Assembly: GCA_014762625.1 (NCBI GenBank)
Contig: JABURQ010000104.1
Coordinates: forward strand, 1 to 34,163
DNA length: 34,163 nucleotides
Source: Planctomycetaceae bacterium
GTDB taxonomy: Bacteria > Planctomycetota > Planctomycetia > Planctomycetales > Planctomycetaceae
Direction: 5' to 3'
Part shown: positions 15,458 through 24,737 of the stretch, one piece after another
How the letters are laid out: each line of letters opens with the position of its first letter
How positions within the stretch are numbered: the first letter of the stretch is position 1
Position numbers and translations under genes: made by a program
Notes under the pieces: generated by a model
Seen by the model: the letters and a program-made list of their open reading frames with translations, nothing else
Database searches by the model: none
Told to the model about the DNA's origin: nothing

Positions 15458-16840
15458 ATGCTTGAAACGCATCCCGATCTGACATCCAGCGTGATTTTCG
15501 GTCTCGGCTGGCTCTACTTCCTGCTGTTCCTGATGAACGCCGGGTGGACGGTTCGTGCCTACAAACTCGACCTGGAAAATAAGTTTCTGAGTGGAATTAG
15601 TGGTTCACACATTCCCTCGGCGGCTGTCTGGGCGTTTTACAGTTTTCTGATGTTGATGACATCGATTGCTCACTTTACCGGATCGGCAAGTCCTGGATCA
15701 TTTCTGATTCGGATGCCGGAGATCGCAAAATCGGGTATCGACTGGTTTGCTAATCCCGTTCGTTATTTTGTGTTGTCGATTGGATTGTTTGTCGGCGTTG
15801 TCTGGTTCCGAAAACAACTGGTGAAGCCGACGGTCGCCTGGTCGATCTTGAACGTGGCGATTCTGTTCCTCGGTTTGTCGATGACCGACTACGATTTTCG
15901 TCTGATTGTCGGAAAGCCGGACAACGTGCCGATTGTCGGCATGTTGTTTATTCTCGGTTTCTTTACCTGGCTCTACTTCAAGCGAGCGGTGGATAACGAT
16001 CAGCGGATCAAAGATGGGCGCCCGCTCTTCGAGCAGGAGAAGAACGATAAAATTCTGGTCTGGCCCGACCTGGTTTATTCTGAGTTGATTTGCATGGTCG
16101 CTTTGACGGCGTTTCTAGTGTTGTGGGGAATTGCCTTACAAGCACCGTTGGAAGAGCCGGCGAACGCGGCCGCCACGCCGAACCCCTCCAAAGCTCCCTG
16201 GTACTTCCTCGGTTTGCAGGAAATGCTGGTGTACTTCGATCCCTGGTTGGCGGGGGTGGTGTTGCCGAGTCTGATTCTGGTCGGCCTGGCCGTCATTCCG
16301 TATATCGATTTCAATAAGCGCGGTAACGGCTACTACTCCTATGAGGAGCGGAAGTTCGCCGTGCTGACGTTCCTGTTCGGTTTTCTCCCGTTATGGGTGG
16401 CGATGATTGTGTTGGGAACGTTCCTTCGTGGACCCAACTGGAACATCTTCGGGATTTATGAATATTGGGACGTGCACAAGCTCGAAGCTGCGAACAACAA
16501 AAACCTGTCCGACTTCTTCTGGCTCTACTGGCCAACCGGAGATTTGCTGGGTGGGATGCCGAAATACGATCCGCAAGGTTCCGCGGCGAATATGTTTGCC
16601 ATGATCCTGCTGCGGGAGTGGTTGGGGATTGTTTTGATTCTCGGCTACTTCATGGTTTCACCGATCATTATGGCGTTGACCGTTTTCCGGAAGTTCTACG
16701 TGAAGATGGGTTTCATTCGATACATGATCATGGCGAATCTGCTGCTGTGGATGGCCGCTTTGCCGATCAAGATGGTTTTACGCTGGACGGTCTCGTTGAA
16801 GTACATCGTGGCGATTCCCGAATACTTCTTTAATATCTGA
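15458..16840 (+). CDS. Cytochrome b subunit IV-like protein with N-terminal membrane extension
   Basis: This 460-residue protein contains the C-terminal cytochrome b half in its middle: KILVWPDLVYSEL, then ATPNPSKAPWYFLGLQEML, and further helices. The Qo-site motif PEWY reads APWY (246-249), so the catalytic Glu is replaced by Pro247. The first 190 residues add about five hydrophobic segments absent from standard subunit IV (about 160 residues), and the C-terminal 150 residues add more helices. The combination is much longer than the b6f subunit. It sits between cytochrome b6 and the giant cytochrome c. The assignment as subunit IV is firm; the roles of the extensions are unknown. Confidence 0.88.
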   Translation: MLETHPDLTSSVIFGLGWLYFLLFLMNAGWTVRAYKLDLENKFLSGISGSHIPSAAVWAFYSFLMLMTSIAHFTGSASPGSFLIRMPEIAKSGIDWFANPVRYFVLSIGLFVGVVWFRKQLVKPTVAWSILNVAILFLGLSMTDYDFRLIVGKPDNVPIVGMLFILGFFTWLYFKRAVDNDQRIKDGRPLFEQEKNDKILVWPDLVYSELICMVALTAFLVLWGIALQAPLEEPANAAATPNPSKAPWYFLGLQEMLVYFDPWLAGVVLPSLILVGLAVIPYIDFNKRGNGYYSYEERKFAVLTFLFGFLPLWVAMIVLGTFLRGPNWNIFGIYEYWDVHKLEAANNKNLSDFFWLYWPTGDLLGGMPKYDPQGSAANMFAMILLREWLGIVLILGYFMVSPIIMALTVFRKFYVKMGFIRYMIMANLLLWMAALPIKMVLRWTVSLKYIVAIPEYFFNI

Positions 16841-16888
16841 GTCGTCATCCCGAGTTTGTTGAATATCGTTTAATAGAGAACTTAATAC

Positions 16889-16907
16889 TGCCGATCGACG
16901 ATCGGCA
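16889..16907. promoter_or_regulatory. 19-bp perfect palindrome upstream of the giant cytochrome gene
   Basis: TGCCGATCG-A-CGATCGGCA is a perfect odd palindrome ending 24 bases before the ATG of the octaheme cytochrome. As RNA it can form a 7-bp stem with a 5-base CGACG loop just ahead of the ribosome-binding region. It could be an operator, a translational control hairpin, or an mRNA stabiliser; the sequence does not decide. Confidence 0.4.
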
Positions 16908-16931
16908 ATCAGACAAAGAGGTCGACCGCCC

Positions 16932-19900
16932 ATGCCGGCAACTGACGATTATCTGAGACAACCCAAAAAAATGCACCGGTGGTTCCTGGGGTCCGCCGTG
17001 GCGATGTTCGTTGCCTTCCTCTGGATGACGGCTGCCGATCACTCTCGCGAGTGGAAACAGTATCAGTCGAAGTTTTTTGATATTCAGATCCAGACTCTGG
17101 AGAAGGAACGAGAAGATTACAATCAGAGTGACGCCACTCAGCTGATCTCGCAATTGGAACAGGATCTCGAAGCCGCCAAGAGCACCGTCGACACGAATAA
17201 CAGTGAAATCGATGCGCTGAAGGAGGAAGTGGAGACTGCGGAAGCGAAATTTAATCTGATGGGAACGCAGGTTAAGTCGACCCGCGCCCAGCGAGATGTC
17301 GCCCGCGCTAATTACGATCTTGGCGTCCGCGATGCGATCCCCGAAGATCAACTGGCTGAGCTAAGAACTATATTTGATGATTGGCAAGCCCGGGTCGATC
17401 GGGAAGAGCTCACGCTTGAGGAATTGAAATCAAAAGTTGATTCTCTGTCGGCGGAATTGAAAGTGGCGACCGCCACCCGTGATAAAGCAGCGGAGCGTCT
17501 GGCTCAAGTGGCCAAAGACAAAGAGCAGCAGGAAAAACGGCTGGATGAACTGAATCCGAAAGCCGACGGCGTGATTGGCTTCGTGAATGTCGTTAAACGA
17601 GAGATCATGGAATGGCCGATTATCGACGGCTTTAACTCCCATCTCAGAATTCAGCAGGACTGGCTGCCCGACCTTGAAGAGCATCTGGGAATGACCAGTT
17701 CCGCTCGTTTCGATCGTTGCCGAACCTGTCACCTCGGGATTGATAAAGTGGCGGCGGGTAACGTTCCGCTCTATCCGCACGGTGGCGACATTGAAGAGCT
17801 TGGCGACAATTACAAACAGTGGGTCGAAGAAGGCAAGTTTCCGCATCCCTATTCGACACATCCGAATCCCGATCTGTATCTGACATCGACCAGCCCTCAT
17901 CCCACCAAAGACTTTGGATGCACCATCTGTCACCAGGGGCAAGGATCGGGAACCAGTTTCCAGAATGCGTCTCACGGCCCAAACAGCCCCGTTCAGGAAC
18001 ACGAATGGAAAGAAGAATACGGCTGGTTTGATAACCACTTCTGGGAATATCCTATGATGCCGAAGCGATTCCAGGAATCGCAGTGCATCAAGTGTCACCA
18101 CAACGTCGTCGAACTGGGAGTGCATCCCGAGTTCGGAGCGTCGGCTCCGAAAGTGTATGAGGGGTATCAACTCGTTCGCACGTATGGCTGTTTCGGTTGT
18201 CATGAAATCCAAGGATACAAAGGGACCGACCCGATTGGTCCCGATTTGCGGCTCGAACCGCAAACGCCGGAAGAAGCAGAGCGGATTGCCAACGACCCGA
18301 ATCAGATCGCCGGCAAGATGCGAAAGGTCGGCCCCTCGTTGCGACATCTCGCTTCGAAAGTGGATCGCGGTTGGATCGAACATTGGACCGAAAATCCGAA
18401 AAACTTCCGTCCCTCCACTCGCATGCCTCGCTTCTTCCATCTCACCAACCAGCAGGATGAGGAGGCTGTGAAATACCAGCCGGTGGAAATCGCCGCCATA
18501 GCTCAGTTTCTGCTGAAGAACTCGGAAGAGTTCGATTACCTTGAACCGAAAGACGGCTACGAGCCGGATCCCGAGCGTGGCAAGTTACTGTTTTCGCAGA
18601 AAGGGTGTTTGGCCTGCCACTCTCATGAAGATTTCCCGGAAGCGACGGCCAGCTTTGGACCTGTTCTCAATCGAGTGCATGAGAAGTTGCCCGCCGGAGC
18701 GGATGGCTTTAAGTGGCTTTACACTTGGGTCAAGGAGCCTACAAAGTACCACACCCGTACCAAGATGCCCGATCTCTACCTCGATCCTTATAAAGAAGGA
18801 GAGACGGAAATCGATCCCGCTGCGGATATTGCCGCCTATCTGCTTCAGGGAGGATCGCAGGAATGGTCCACGATCGATGTGAACGAAGAGGCTCTGAACG
18901 AAATGGTTCAGCTTTTCTTGCGAGATGTGCTGACCAAGGATCAGTTCGATCGCTTTATGGAGTCTCGAGACCTGTCATTGGGCGGCGAACTCCTTGAGGC
19001 CAACCTGAAAGGGGATGAGGTCGAATTGTGGTTGGGTTCCGATGTGGGTGAAGTCAGCGATGAGAAGTGGAAGGAAATTCGCCTGAACTACATCGGACGC
19101 CGAACGGTCACACGTTACGGCTGTTACGGTTGCCACGACATGAGCGGCTTTGAGTCGGCTCGTCCGATCGGAGTGGCGTTACAGGACTGGGGTCGAAAAG
19201 ACCGAACCAAACTGGCGCCCGAGCACATTGAAGAATACCTCCATCTGCACGAGTTCAATTTTCTCGCGGTTCCATTACAGGAGAGTGAAGATGCAGAAGA
19301 AATTCTGGCCGACATCGAATCTCCCAAGGAGTTTGAGGAATGGGCGGAAGCTCGCGTCGCGGATGAGTCGATCTCCCGCAAGCCGTTCGAAGAAATGGTT
19401 CGCGAAACCGAACGAAGCCAGATACTCGGTGATGTGGCTCACGTTCTCGAAGAACTCGAACCAAACGAGTGGACTGAAGAACCTTACGAACACGATGGTG
19501 TCAAATACGTGCTGCTGTTACTTGAAAATGAGAGCATGCATCACAAAGTCGAAGGCTATGTGAAACGAGGTGAGGCGGGCTCCTTCACGAGTGAAGAAGA
19601 TCGTGAAAACGCAATGTCTGTCTCGTATCTGGTCGAAAATCTGCTGCACCACGGGCGAGCCGGGTTTGCCTGGCAGAAGATTCGCCAACCTCGCAGCTAC
19701 GATTTCGAGAAAGTCGAAACGAAAGATTACGACGAACGATTGCGGATGCCGAAGTTCCCATTCGACCAACAGCAGATCGAAGCCATCACCACCTTCGTAC
19801 TTGGCCTGGTCGCTGAACCGCCGGTCGAAAAATATCTCTACCGGCCCGATGGGCCGGCGGGAGATCGAATTGCCGGTGAGTACCTACTCCAGCAATATAA

Positions 19901-21413
19901 TTGCACAGGTTGCCATGTTTTGGAGATGCCTCAATACGAATATCTGGCCGAGATCGACAGCTTTCCTTCAGCCGCTGCGGGTGAGCCGGCAGATAATGCG
20001 GAGGCGATGTCGCTGTTAAACTCAATCGCCCCGCCGCGTAAAGTTTCTGTTCCGGGACACCTTACGAGTTTCCCGTATCAAGTGAGCGGATTCATGTCGA
20101 ACGTTCTGGACCTAGAAGAAGGTGAAGCTCCCGAGCATTGGGAAGCTTTTGTGAAAGCTCCGGGGGAGAGTGTCGCGGAGAAAGTGGCGAATTCCGGATA
20201 CGATTGGGAAACCGATCCGACCGAAGACTGGGAATTCTTCCTGACGTTGTGGGAACATCTGATCGTCGAACGTGAGAAATTGATGTCGCCGATCTACCCT
20301 CCTCGCAGCGAGAGTGAGTCTCAGGTGGTGGCTGTATTGGCGGAAGATCAAAGCGTCAATGCCGCCTTTACGATTCACGAAGAAACGGGCGACCTGGTCG
20401 TGAAGATTGTGGAGGAAGATTTGGAGTCTGCGTTGCAGCCTGAATCGGTCACTCTCGATCTGGATCTGGTTTCGGGGGCGGCAGAATTTACCCTCGTTGC
20501 GGAAGGTGAAACTTTCCTGCTTAAAAAAGATCAGTTCCCGGATAGCTTTAAGTCGTTGAGAGACCTGTATGGAACGGTGACGGTAAAATTCCCGGACGTC
20601 AAGATCACCCCTTCTTCCAAAGTGTCGTTCACCGGTGGCGGCTTGAAAGGCTATGAAGAAGCGCGAGGTGGTGACTTTACCTTCTGGCTGGTCGATCAGT
20701 TAGTTGAAAATGATAAGCGAGTGGGGGGATCGCGGGATGATGCCTGGAATTACGTCGCGCCGCCACTGATTCGCGAAGGGGCCAAAGTTCAGACTCCGTG
20801 GCTGTTCCGCTTTCTGCAGAATCCGGAAATGTTACGGCATATGACCGTTCTACGTATGCCGAAATTCAATATGTCTCCGGATGAAGCTCAGACGTTGGCC
20901 AATTATTTTGCCGCGGTGGACGAAACGCCCTATCCTTATCAAGAGGTTCCGCAAAAAGATGCCCCTTACCAGCGAGCGATGAACGAAATCTTCCACGAGA
21001 AGTATGAAGAAGCTCGAACGGACGATTACCTGTCGGAGTCATGGCAGATGTTTATGTTTAAGGGGAATAAGTGCATCGGCTGCCACTCGGTTGGAGGCCG
21101 CGAATACTTCTCAGCTGCCAAGCCGGGAGAGCCGGAAGTTCGCGGACCGAATTTACCGCGGGCTGAAGACCGTTTACAGCCGGATTGGACCCTGATGTGG
21201 ATTTATTATCCGAAATGGGCAACGCCCTACACCAAAATGCCTGTGAACTACCCGCTCGATAAGCCTTCGTCGTTGCCGTTGTTCGGTGCCGATCCACAGG
21301 CCCAAACGAAAGCCGTACGGGACGCCCTGATGAATCACGCCAAGCTTCTCGAAAAAGAAGGTGTGAAAATTTGGGACCTCCCTATGAATACAGAAGAGCA
21401 ATCCAATGACTAA
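16932..21413 (+). CDS. Giant membrane-anchored octaheme cytochrome c (bc-complex partner)
   Basis: This 1493-residue protein has one N-terminal membrane helix (about 16-35), a long coiled coil (about 45-210), and eight CxxCH heme sites starting at residues 263, 330, 385, 420, 559, 731, 991 and 1381. Several modules repeat a pattern ending in a methionine-proline pair suited as the distal heme ligand: TENPKNFRPSTRMPRFF, KEPTKYHTRTKMPDLY, RQPRSYD...LRMPKFPF and LQNPEMLRHMTVLRMPKF. Two heme-free insertions occur, at about 772-905 (acidic, parvulin-like in pattern) and about 1125-1245 (beta-rich). It occupies the place where cytochrome c1 or f would be and should carry electrons from the Rieske protein outward. 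Its stop overlaps the next gene by eight bases. No family name is claimed. Confidence 0.93.
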   Translation: MPATDDYLRQPKKMHRWFLGSAVAMFVAFLWMTAADHSREWKQYQSKFFDIQIQTLEKEREDYNQSDATQLISQLEQDLEAAKSTVDTNNSEIDALKEEVETAEAKFNLMGTQVKSTRAQRDVARANYDLGVRDAIPEDQLAELRTIFDDWQARVDREELTLEELKSKVDSLSAELKVATATRDKAAERLAQVAKDKEQQEKRLDELNPKADGVIGFVNVVKREIMEWPIIDGFNSHLRIQQDWLPDLEEHLGMTSSARFDRCRTCHLGIDKVAAGNVPLYPHGGDIEELGDNYKQWVEEGKFPHPYSTHPNPDLYLTSTSPHPTKDFGCTICHQGQGSGTSFQNASHGPNSPVQEHEWKEEYGWFDNHFWEYPMMPKRFQESQCIKCHHNVVELGVHPEFGASAPKVYEGYQLVRTYGCFGCHEIQGYKGTDPIGPDLRLEPQTPEEAERIANDPNQIAGKMRKVGPSLRHLASKVDRGWIEHWTENPKNFRPSTRMPRFFHLTNQQDEEAVKYQPVEIAAIAQFLLKNSEEFDYLEPKDGYEPDPERGKLLFSQKGCLACHSHEDFPEATASFGPVLNRVHEKLPAGADGFKWLYTWVKEPTKYHTRTKMPDLYLDPYKEGETEIDPAADIAAYLLQGGSQEWSTIDVNEEALNEMVQLFLRDVLTKDQFDRFMESRDLSLGGELLEANLKGDEVELWLGSDVGEVSDEKWKEIRLNYIGRRTVTRYGCYGCHDMSGFESARPIGVALQDWGRKDRTKLAPEHIEEYLHLHEFNFLAVPLQESEDAEEILADIESPKEFEEWAEARVADESISRKPFEEMVRETERSQILGDVAHVLEELEPNEWTEEPYEHDGVKYVLLLLENESMHHKVEGYVKRGEAGSFTSEEDRENAMSVSYLVENLLHHGRAGFAWQKIRQPRSYDFEKVETKDYDERLRMPKFPFDQQQIEAITTFVLGLVAEPPVEKYLYRPDGPAGDRIAGEYLLQQYNCTGCHVLEMPQYEYLAEIDSFPSAAAGEPADNAEAMSLLNSIAPPRKVSVPGHLTSFPYQVSGFMSNVLDLEEGEAPEHWEAFVKAPGESVAEKVANSGYDWETDPTEDWEFFLTLWEHLIVEREKLMSPIYPPRSESESQVVAVLAEDQSVNAAFTIHEETGDLVVKIVEEDLESALQPESVTLDLDLVSGAAEFTLVAEGETFLLKKDQFPDSFKSLRDLYGTVTVKFPDVKITPSSKVSFTGGGLKGYEEARGGDFTFWLVDQLVENDKRVGGSRDDAWNYVAPPLIREGAKVQTPWLFRFLQNPEMLRHMTVLRMPKFNMSPDEAQTLANYFAAVDETPYPYQEVPQKDAPYQRAMNEIFHEKYEEARTDDYLSESWQMFMFKGNKCIGCHSVGGREYFSAAKPGEPEVRGPNLPRAEDRLQPDWTLMWIYYPKWATPYTKMPVNYPLDKPSSLPLFGADPQAQTKAVRDALMNHAKLLEKEGVKIWDLPMNTEEQSND

Positions 21414-22290
21414 TACCTCAATCAAAAAACTTGCGATATTGACTGTTCTGCCATTGCTGGTGATAGGCATTTGCCTCAGCGGTGTCGGTTGCGGAGGGGG
21501 AGCCGGTTCGGAAACGACGGTCACCCTGAAACCCGCCAGCTTGGAGTCTGAAGACTCAGGCGAGGAGTCAGGCGGAGGAAGCTCTTCCAAAGGCGGGACA
21601 CCCGCCGCAGGTTCCGGCCCCGGAAATCTAGTGGGCCGTTTCATGCTCAGCGGCTCGGCTCCCAACCTGTCTCCGTTAGTAGCGCAGGGTGCTGCCGTCA
21701 AGGATGCGGAATTCTGTTCGGCCAATGCAGTGCCCAATCAATCACTGGTCGTGGGAGACGGTGGCGGAATCGCCAATGTATTCATATTCCTCGATGAAGC
21801 TCCAAAAGGTTATGAGCCTCCGGAAGAACTTCCAGAACTGGTATTCGACCAGGATAATTGTACGTTTGAGCCTCATGGGCTTGTTGTGCAAGTTGGCCAG
21901 ACTGTCAAAGTGATGAACGCCGATGGTTGCGCTCATAACACAAATATGAAAGTGATCCGTAATAAAGCCTTCAATCAGGTCGTCAATGGAAACGATCGTA
22001 CTGGAGTGCCACTTATTTATGAAAAGCCGGAACCCAGTCCCATTCAGGCGGCTTGCGATTTCCACGCCTGGATGAAAGCTTACCATCTCGTTGTGGATCA
22101 TCCTTTTGCAGCATGTTCCAAAGCTGATGGGACGTTTGAAATCAAAAATCTACCGGCGGGAACCCATAAGTTTCGCATCTGGCATGAAAGTGCCGGGCTT
22201 CTCGAACGCGGTTTGAAAGTTGAGATTAAACCGGGCGTTGATAACCAACTCGAACAATCTTACGCGATAGGTGATTTTGCGGATCTGTAA
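21406..22290 (+). CDS. Cupredoxin-like (type I copper) exported protein
   Basis: This 294-residue protein has a hydrophobic export signal ending near SGVGC (C29). That resembles a lipobox but has Gly at -3, so lipid anchoring is uncertain. A Ser/Gly-rich spacer (about 46-75) leads to a cupredoxin-like domain with candidate copper ligands H177 (GCAHNTN), C217, H220 and M223 (CDFHAWM, the C-x2-H-x2-M pattern of type I sites). A C-terminal FEIKNLPAGTHKFRIWH strand pattern follows. Its position between the octaheme cytochrome and the oxidase genes suggests it shuttles electrons between them. It starts inside the previous gene (eight-base overlap). Confidence 0.8.
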   Translation: MTNTSIKKLAILTVLPLLVIGICLSGVGCGGGAGSETTVTLKPASLESEDSGEESGGGSSSKGGTPAAGSGPGNLVGRFMLSGSAPNLSPLVAQGAAVKDAEFCSANAVPNQSLVVGDGGGIANVFIFLDEAPKGYEPPEELPELVFDQDNCTFEPHGLVVQVGQTVKVMNADGCAHNTNMKVIRNKAFNQVVNGNDRTGVPLIYEKPEPSPIQAACDFHAWMKAYHLVVDHPFAACSKADGTFEIKNLPAGTHKFRIWHESAGLLERGLKVEIKPGVDNQLEQSYAIGDFADL

Positions 22291-22318
22291 GCTCCGCTCC
22301 CGATCAGAGTTAAACATT

Positions 22319-23878
22319 ATGAGACTTTCCAGCTTCGGAGTCCTCCCTGTGAGTATCCGTCAAAAAATCAAATTGTTGGCAGTTCTGTGTGTCGGTTTTG
22401 TATTGACCGGATGCGATGCCTTTTCGCCACCCGAAGCCAAATTCGTCGTGCGCGAAGAAACTACTGAGTTGACCGATGACGTCGCCGATTCTGTCGAGAA
22501 GGAATTAGAGAGTGCGTTTGGCACGCCTCACGAATTGGTAGCCTGGTTGAAATTGCCGATCGATTACGGCGGTATTCCGGGGGCGACGGAAGAAAGCGAT
22601 ATCGAAGGTCCGCTCAACAAATTCCCGGTGGCTTTTGACGCCGAGGCGGATGAAGTATTTCAGTCGCAGTTTCGGGAGGAAGACGGAGAGTTTCATTTTG
22701 GTGAGAGAGGTACGCGCCTCGATTGGGTCACAGGTGAGTACGCGGGCCAAACCATGCACGTTACCGGTTACGATCCCGAAAAGAACTTTCTGACGACAAG
22801 AGAAAAAATGGAGATTGCACCCGCAGCTGGAGACACATTCGTGCTCAGCGCCGGTGACAAGCTGAAAGCAGGCCGGGCTCTCTACATGGAGCACTGTATG
22901 CACTGCCACGGAGTCAGCGGTGACGGCAACGGTCCGACGGCCCCGTATTTGAATCCCCGCCCGCGTGATTATCGACTGGGACAGTTCAAATTCAAATCAA
23001 CCAAACCTGCTGAAAAAATTCGCCGGGACGATCTGAGTCGGATTATCAAATACGGAATCCCCGGAACGTATATGCCCTCTTTCCTACTCCTCGAAGAGGA
23101 TCAATTACTGGCTCTGGTGGAATATGTACGCTGGCTCTCGATGCGAGGAGAATTGGAATATCGAGCAGACCAGGAGTTGATTCTGGCCAGCGGCTTGACC
23201 GAAGAAATCATCGACGAACGTATTGAAGACGGCGACACTCCAGAGGAAATTCAGGAAGAAGTGGACGATGCCGTAGCTGAAATGCCCGAGCTATTCGATG
23301 GCTTAGCGGAAGGTTTAGCGGAGAGTTGGGCGTTTGCTGAAGACGAGGAGAGTCTCATCGTACCGACCGTCGCCCGAGTTCCCGATACTTTCGAATCCCG
23401 AGCTCGAGGACGGAAATTCTTCCTCGAAAAATGTACCAACTGTCACGGCTACAACGGTCGCGGTAATGGTTCCATGACCGAGGACTTCCAGGAGAATGAG
23501 CAGACGAAGGAACTCTACCCTGAGCCTGGACTGTTCGATATCTGGGGGAACCCAATTAAGCCGAGGAACCTGACAAAAGGACTTTATCGCGGAGGACGTC
23601 GTCCGATCGATTTATACCGTCGCCTCTTCGGCGGCATCGGCCCTTCAAAGATGCCGAACTTTGCGACGACCGATCCTTCGACTTTGTGGGATACCGTGAA
23701 CTACGTGATGCACATCCCGTTTGAAAAACCAGATGAGTACACTGAGGTGGATCAGGAATATTTCGAACAGAAAAAAGCCGCTGGCGGTGAGGAACCGAAA
23801 ACCGCCGATCGGGATGCTGATTCCGCCGAAATCAAACAGACTTCGACCGGAACGACTGAGTCGTCCGATCAGGGATAA
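22319..23878 (+). CDS. Diheme cytochrome c lipoprotein
   Basis: This 519-residue protein has a signal with a good lipobox (VLTGC, C32) and two CxxCH sites, CMHCHGVSGDGNG (193) and CTNCHGYNGRGNG (372). Each is followed by a Met-containing distal segment (for example GTYMPSF and SKMPNF). Between the hemes is an acidic helical stretch of about 100 residues (TEEIIDERIEDGDTPEEIQ). I chose the ATG at 22319, where the signal begins. A role as donor to the adjacent CoxB CuA site, like the cytochrome domain of caa3 oxidases but on a separate lipoprotein, is inferred from the gene order. Confidence 0.88.
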   Translation: MRLSSFGVLPVSIRQKIKLLAVLCVGFVLTGCDAFSPPEAKFVVREETTELTDDVADSVEKELESAFGTPHELVAWLKLPIDYGGIPGATEESDIEGPLNKFPVAFDAEADEVFQSQFREEDGEFHFGERGTRLDWVTGEYAGQTMHVTGYDPEKNFLTTREKMEIAPAAGDTFVLSAGDKLKAGRALYMEHCMHCHGVSGDGNGPTAPYLNPRPRDYRLGQFKFKSTKPAEKIRRDDLSRIIKYGIPGTYMPSFLLLEEDQLLALVEYVRWLSMRGELEYRADQELILASGLTEEIIDERIEDGDTPEEIQEEVDDAVAEMPELFDGLAEGLAESWAFAEDEESLIVPTVARVPDTFESRARGRKFFLEKCTNCHGYNGRGNGSMTEDFQENEQTKELYPEPGLFDIWGNPIKPRNLTKGLYRGGRRPIDLYRRLFGGIGPSKMPNFATTDPSTLWDTVNYVMHIPFEKPDEYTEVDQEYFEQKKAAGGEEPKTADRDADSAEIKQTSTGTTESSDQG

Positions 23879-23917
23879 ATAAGACGTTCGGAGTTCCGAA
23901 CATAAGGAGTACATATC

Positions 23918-24721
23918 GTGCGTTGGTTCTGGATCCTGTTTTTTGCCGTCTGTCCGATTGCGGCTCTGGTGATTTGCATCATTGCCCCCGGCATGGATTG
24001 GTGGTTTCCGAGTGAAGCCGGTTCTCCTCTGGGAGAACGGATCGATTCGCTCTTCCACCTGATTCTGTACATCGTGACCGGGACGTTTATCGGGACGCAA
24101 ATTGCCATGGTCTTCGTGTTGTGGAAAAGTTCCAAACAGGACGATGAACGAGCTTGGTTCTCTCACGGTTCGCACAATCTGGAAGTGATCTGGACCATCG
24201 TACCTGCGGGGATTCTGCTCTTCATCGCGCTGTATCAGATGGATGTGTGGGCGGAATACCGAGTGGTTTCCAATTTCCCCAAAGAAGCGCGGAGAGCCCC
24301 CGTTGCCGAGGTCATGGCTCGCCAGTTCGAATGGCGAATCCGCTATCCCGAACCGGGACGCATCCTCCAGATTCAGGCTCAACCGACCGACCTGTACGCG
24401 GTGAATGAATTGATCGTCCCCGCGGCGAAACCGGTGATGATTTATCTGAAAACGCAAGACGTTCAACACTCGTTCTTTCTTCCCGAGCTGCGTGTCAAAC
24501 AGGACGCAGTCCCTGGGCAGATTATTCCGGTTTGGTTTGAAGCGACGAAACCCGGAGAATACGACCTTGTCTGTGCCGAATTGTGCGGATGGGGACACTA
24601 TAAAATGGGAGCGCGTGTTGTCGCCCTGGCGGAAGAAGAGTTTGCAGCCGCCATGGAACAGCTCGAAACCGAACAATCAGACGACGGCTTCGCCGAATCT
24701 GGCGATGACGACGAAGAATAA
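23918..24721 (+). CDS. coxB: Cytochrome c oxidase subunit II
   Basis: This 267-residue protein has two N-terminal membrane helices (about 4-24 and 44-69) and a periplasmic cupredoxin domain with a complete CuA site: H184, C219, E221, C223, H227 and M230 (CAELCGWGHYKM). It lacks a fused cytochrome c domain, and the C-terminus is acidic. Start is GTG at 23918, backed by AAGGAG nine bases upstream. It accepts electrons, probably from the diheme lipoprotein or cupredoxin upstream, and passes them to CoxA. Confidence 0.96.
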   Translation: MRWFWILFFAVCPIAALVICIIAPGMDWWFPSEAGSPLGERIDSLFHLILYIVTGTFIGTQIAMVFVLWKSSKQDDERAWFSHGSHNLEVIWTIVPAGILLFIALYQMDVWAEYRVVSNFPKEARRAPVAEVMARQFEWRIRYPEPGRILQIQAQPTDLYAVNELIVPAAKPVMIYLKTQDVQHSFFLPELRVKQDAVPGQIIPVWFEATKPGEYDLVCAELCGWGHYKMGARVVALAEEEFAAAMEQLETEQSDDGFAESGDDDEE

Positions 24722-24737
24722 CCAATTGAGGTGAATT

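Noticed and set aside
17430-18440. 336-codon minus-strand open frame within the octaheme cytochrome gene
   Set aside because: Antisense to a coding stretch with several CxxCH sites; no domain or ribosome site.
13461-21413. Alternative complex III (Act) cluster
   Set aside because: No NrfD-like membrane subunit or molybdopterin-type iron-sulfur protein is present, while Rieske and cytochrome b are.
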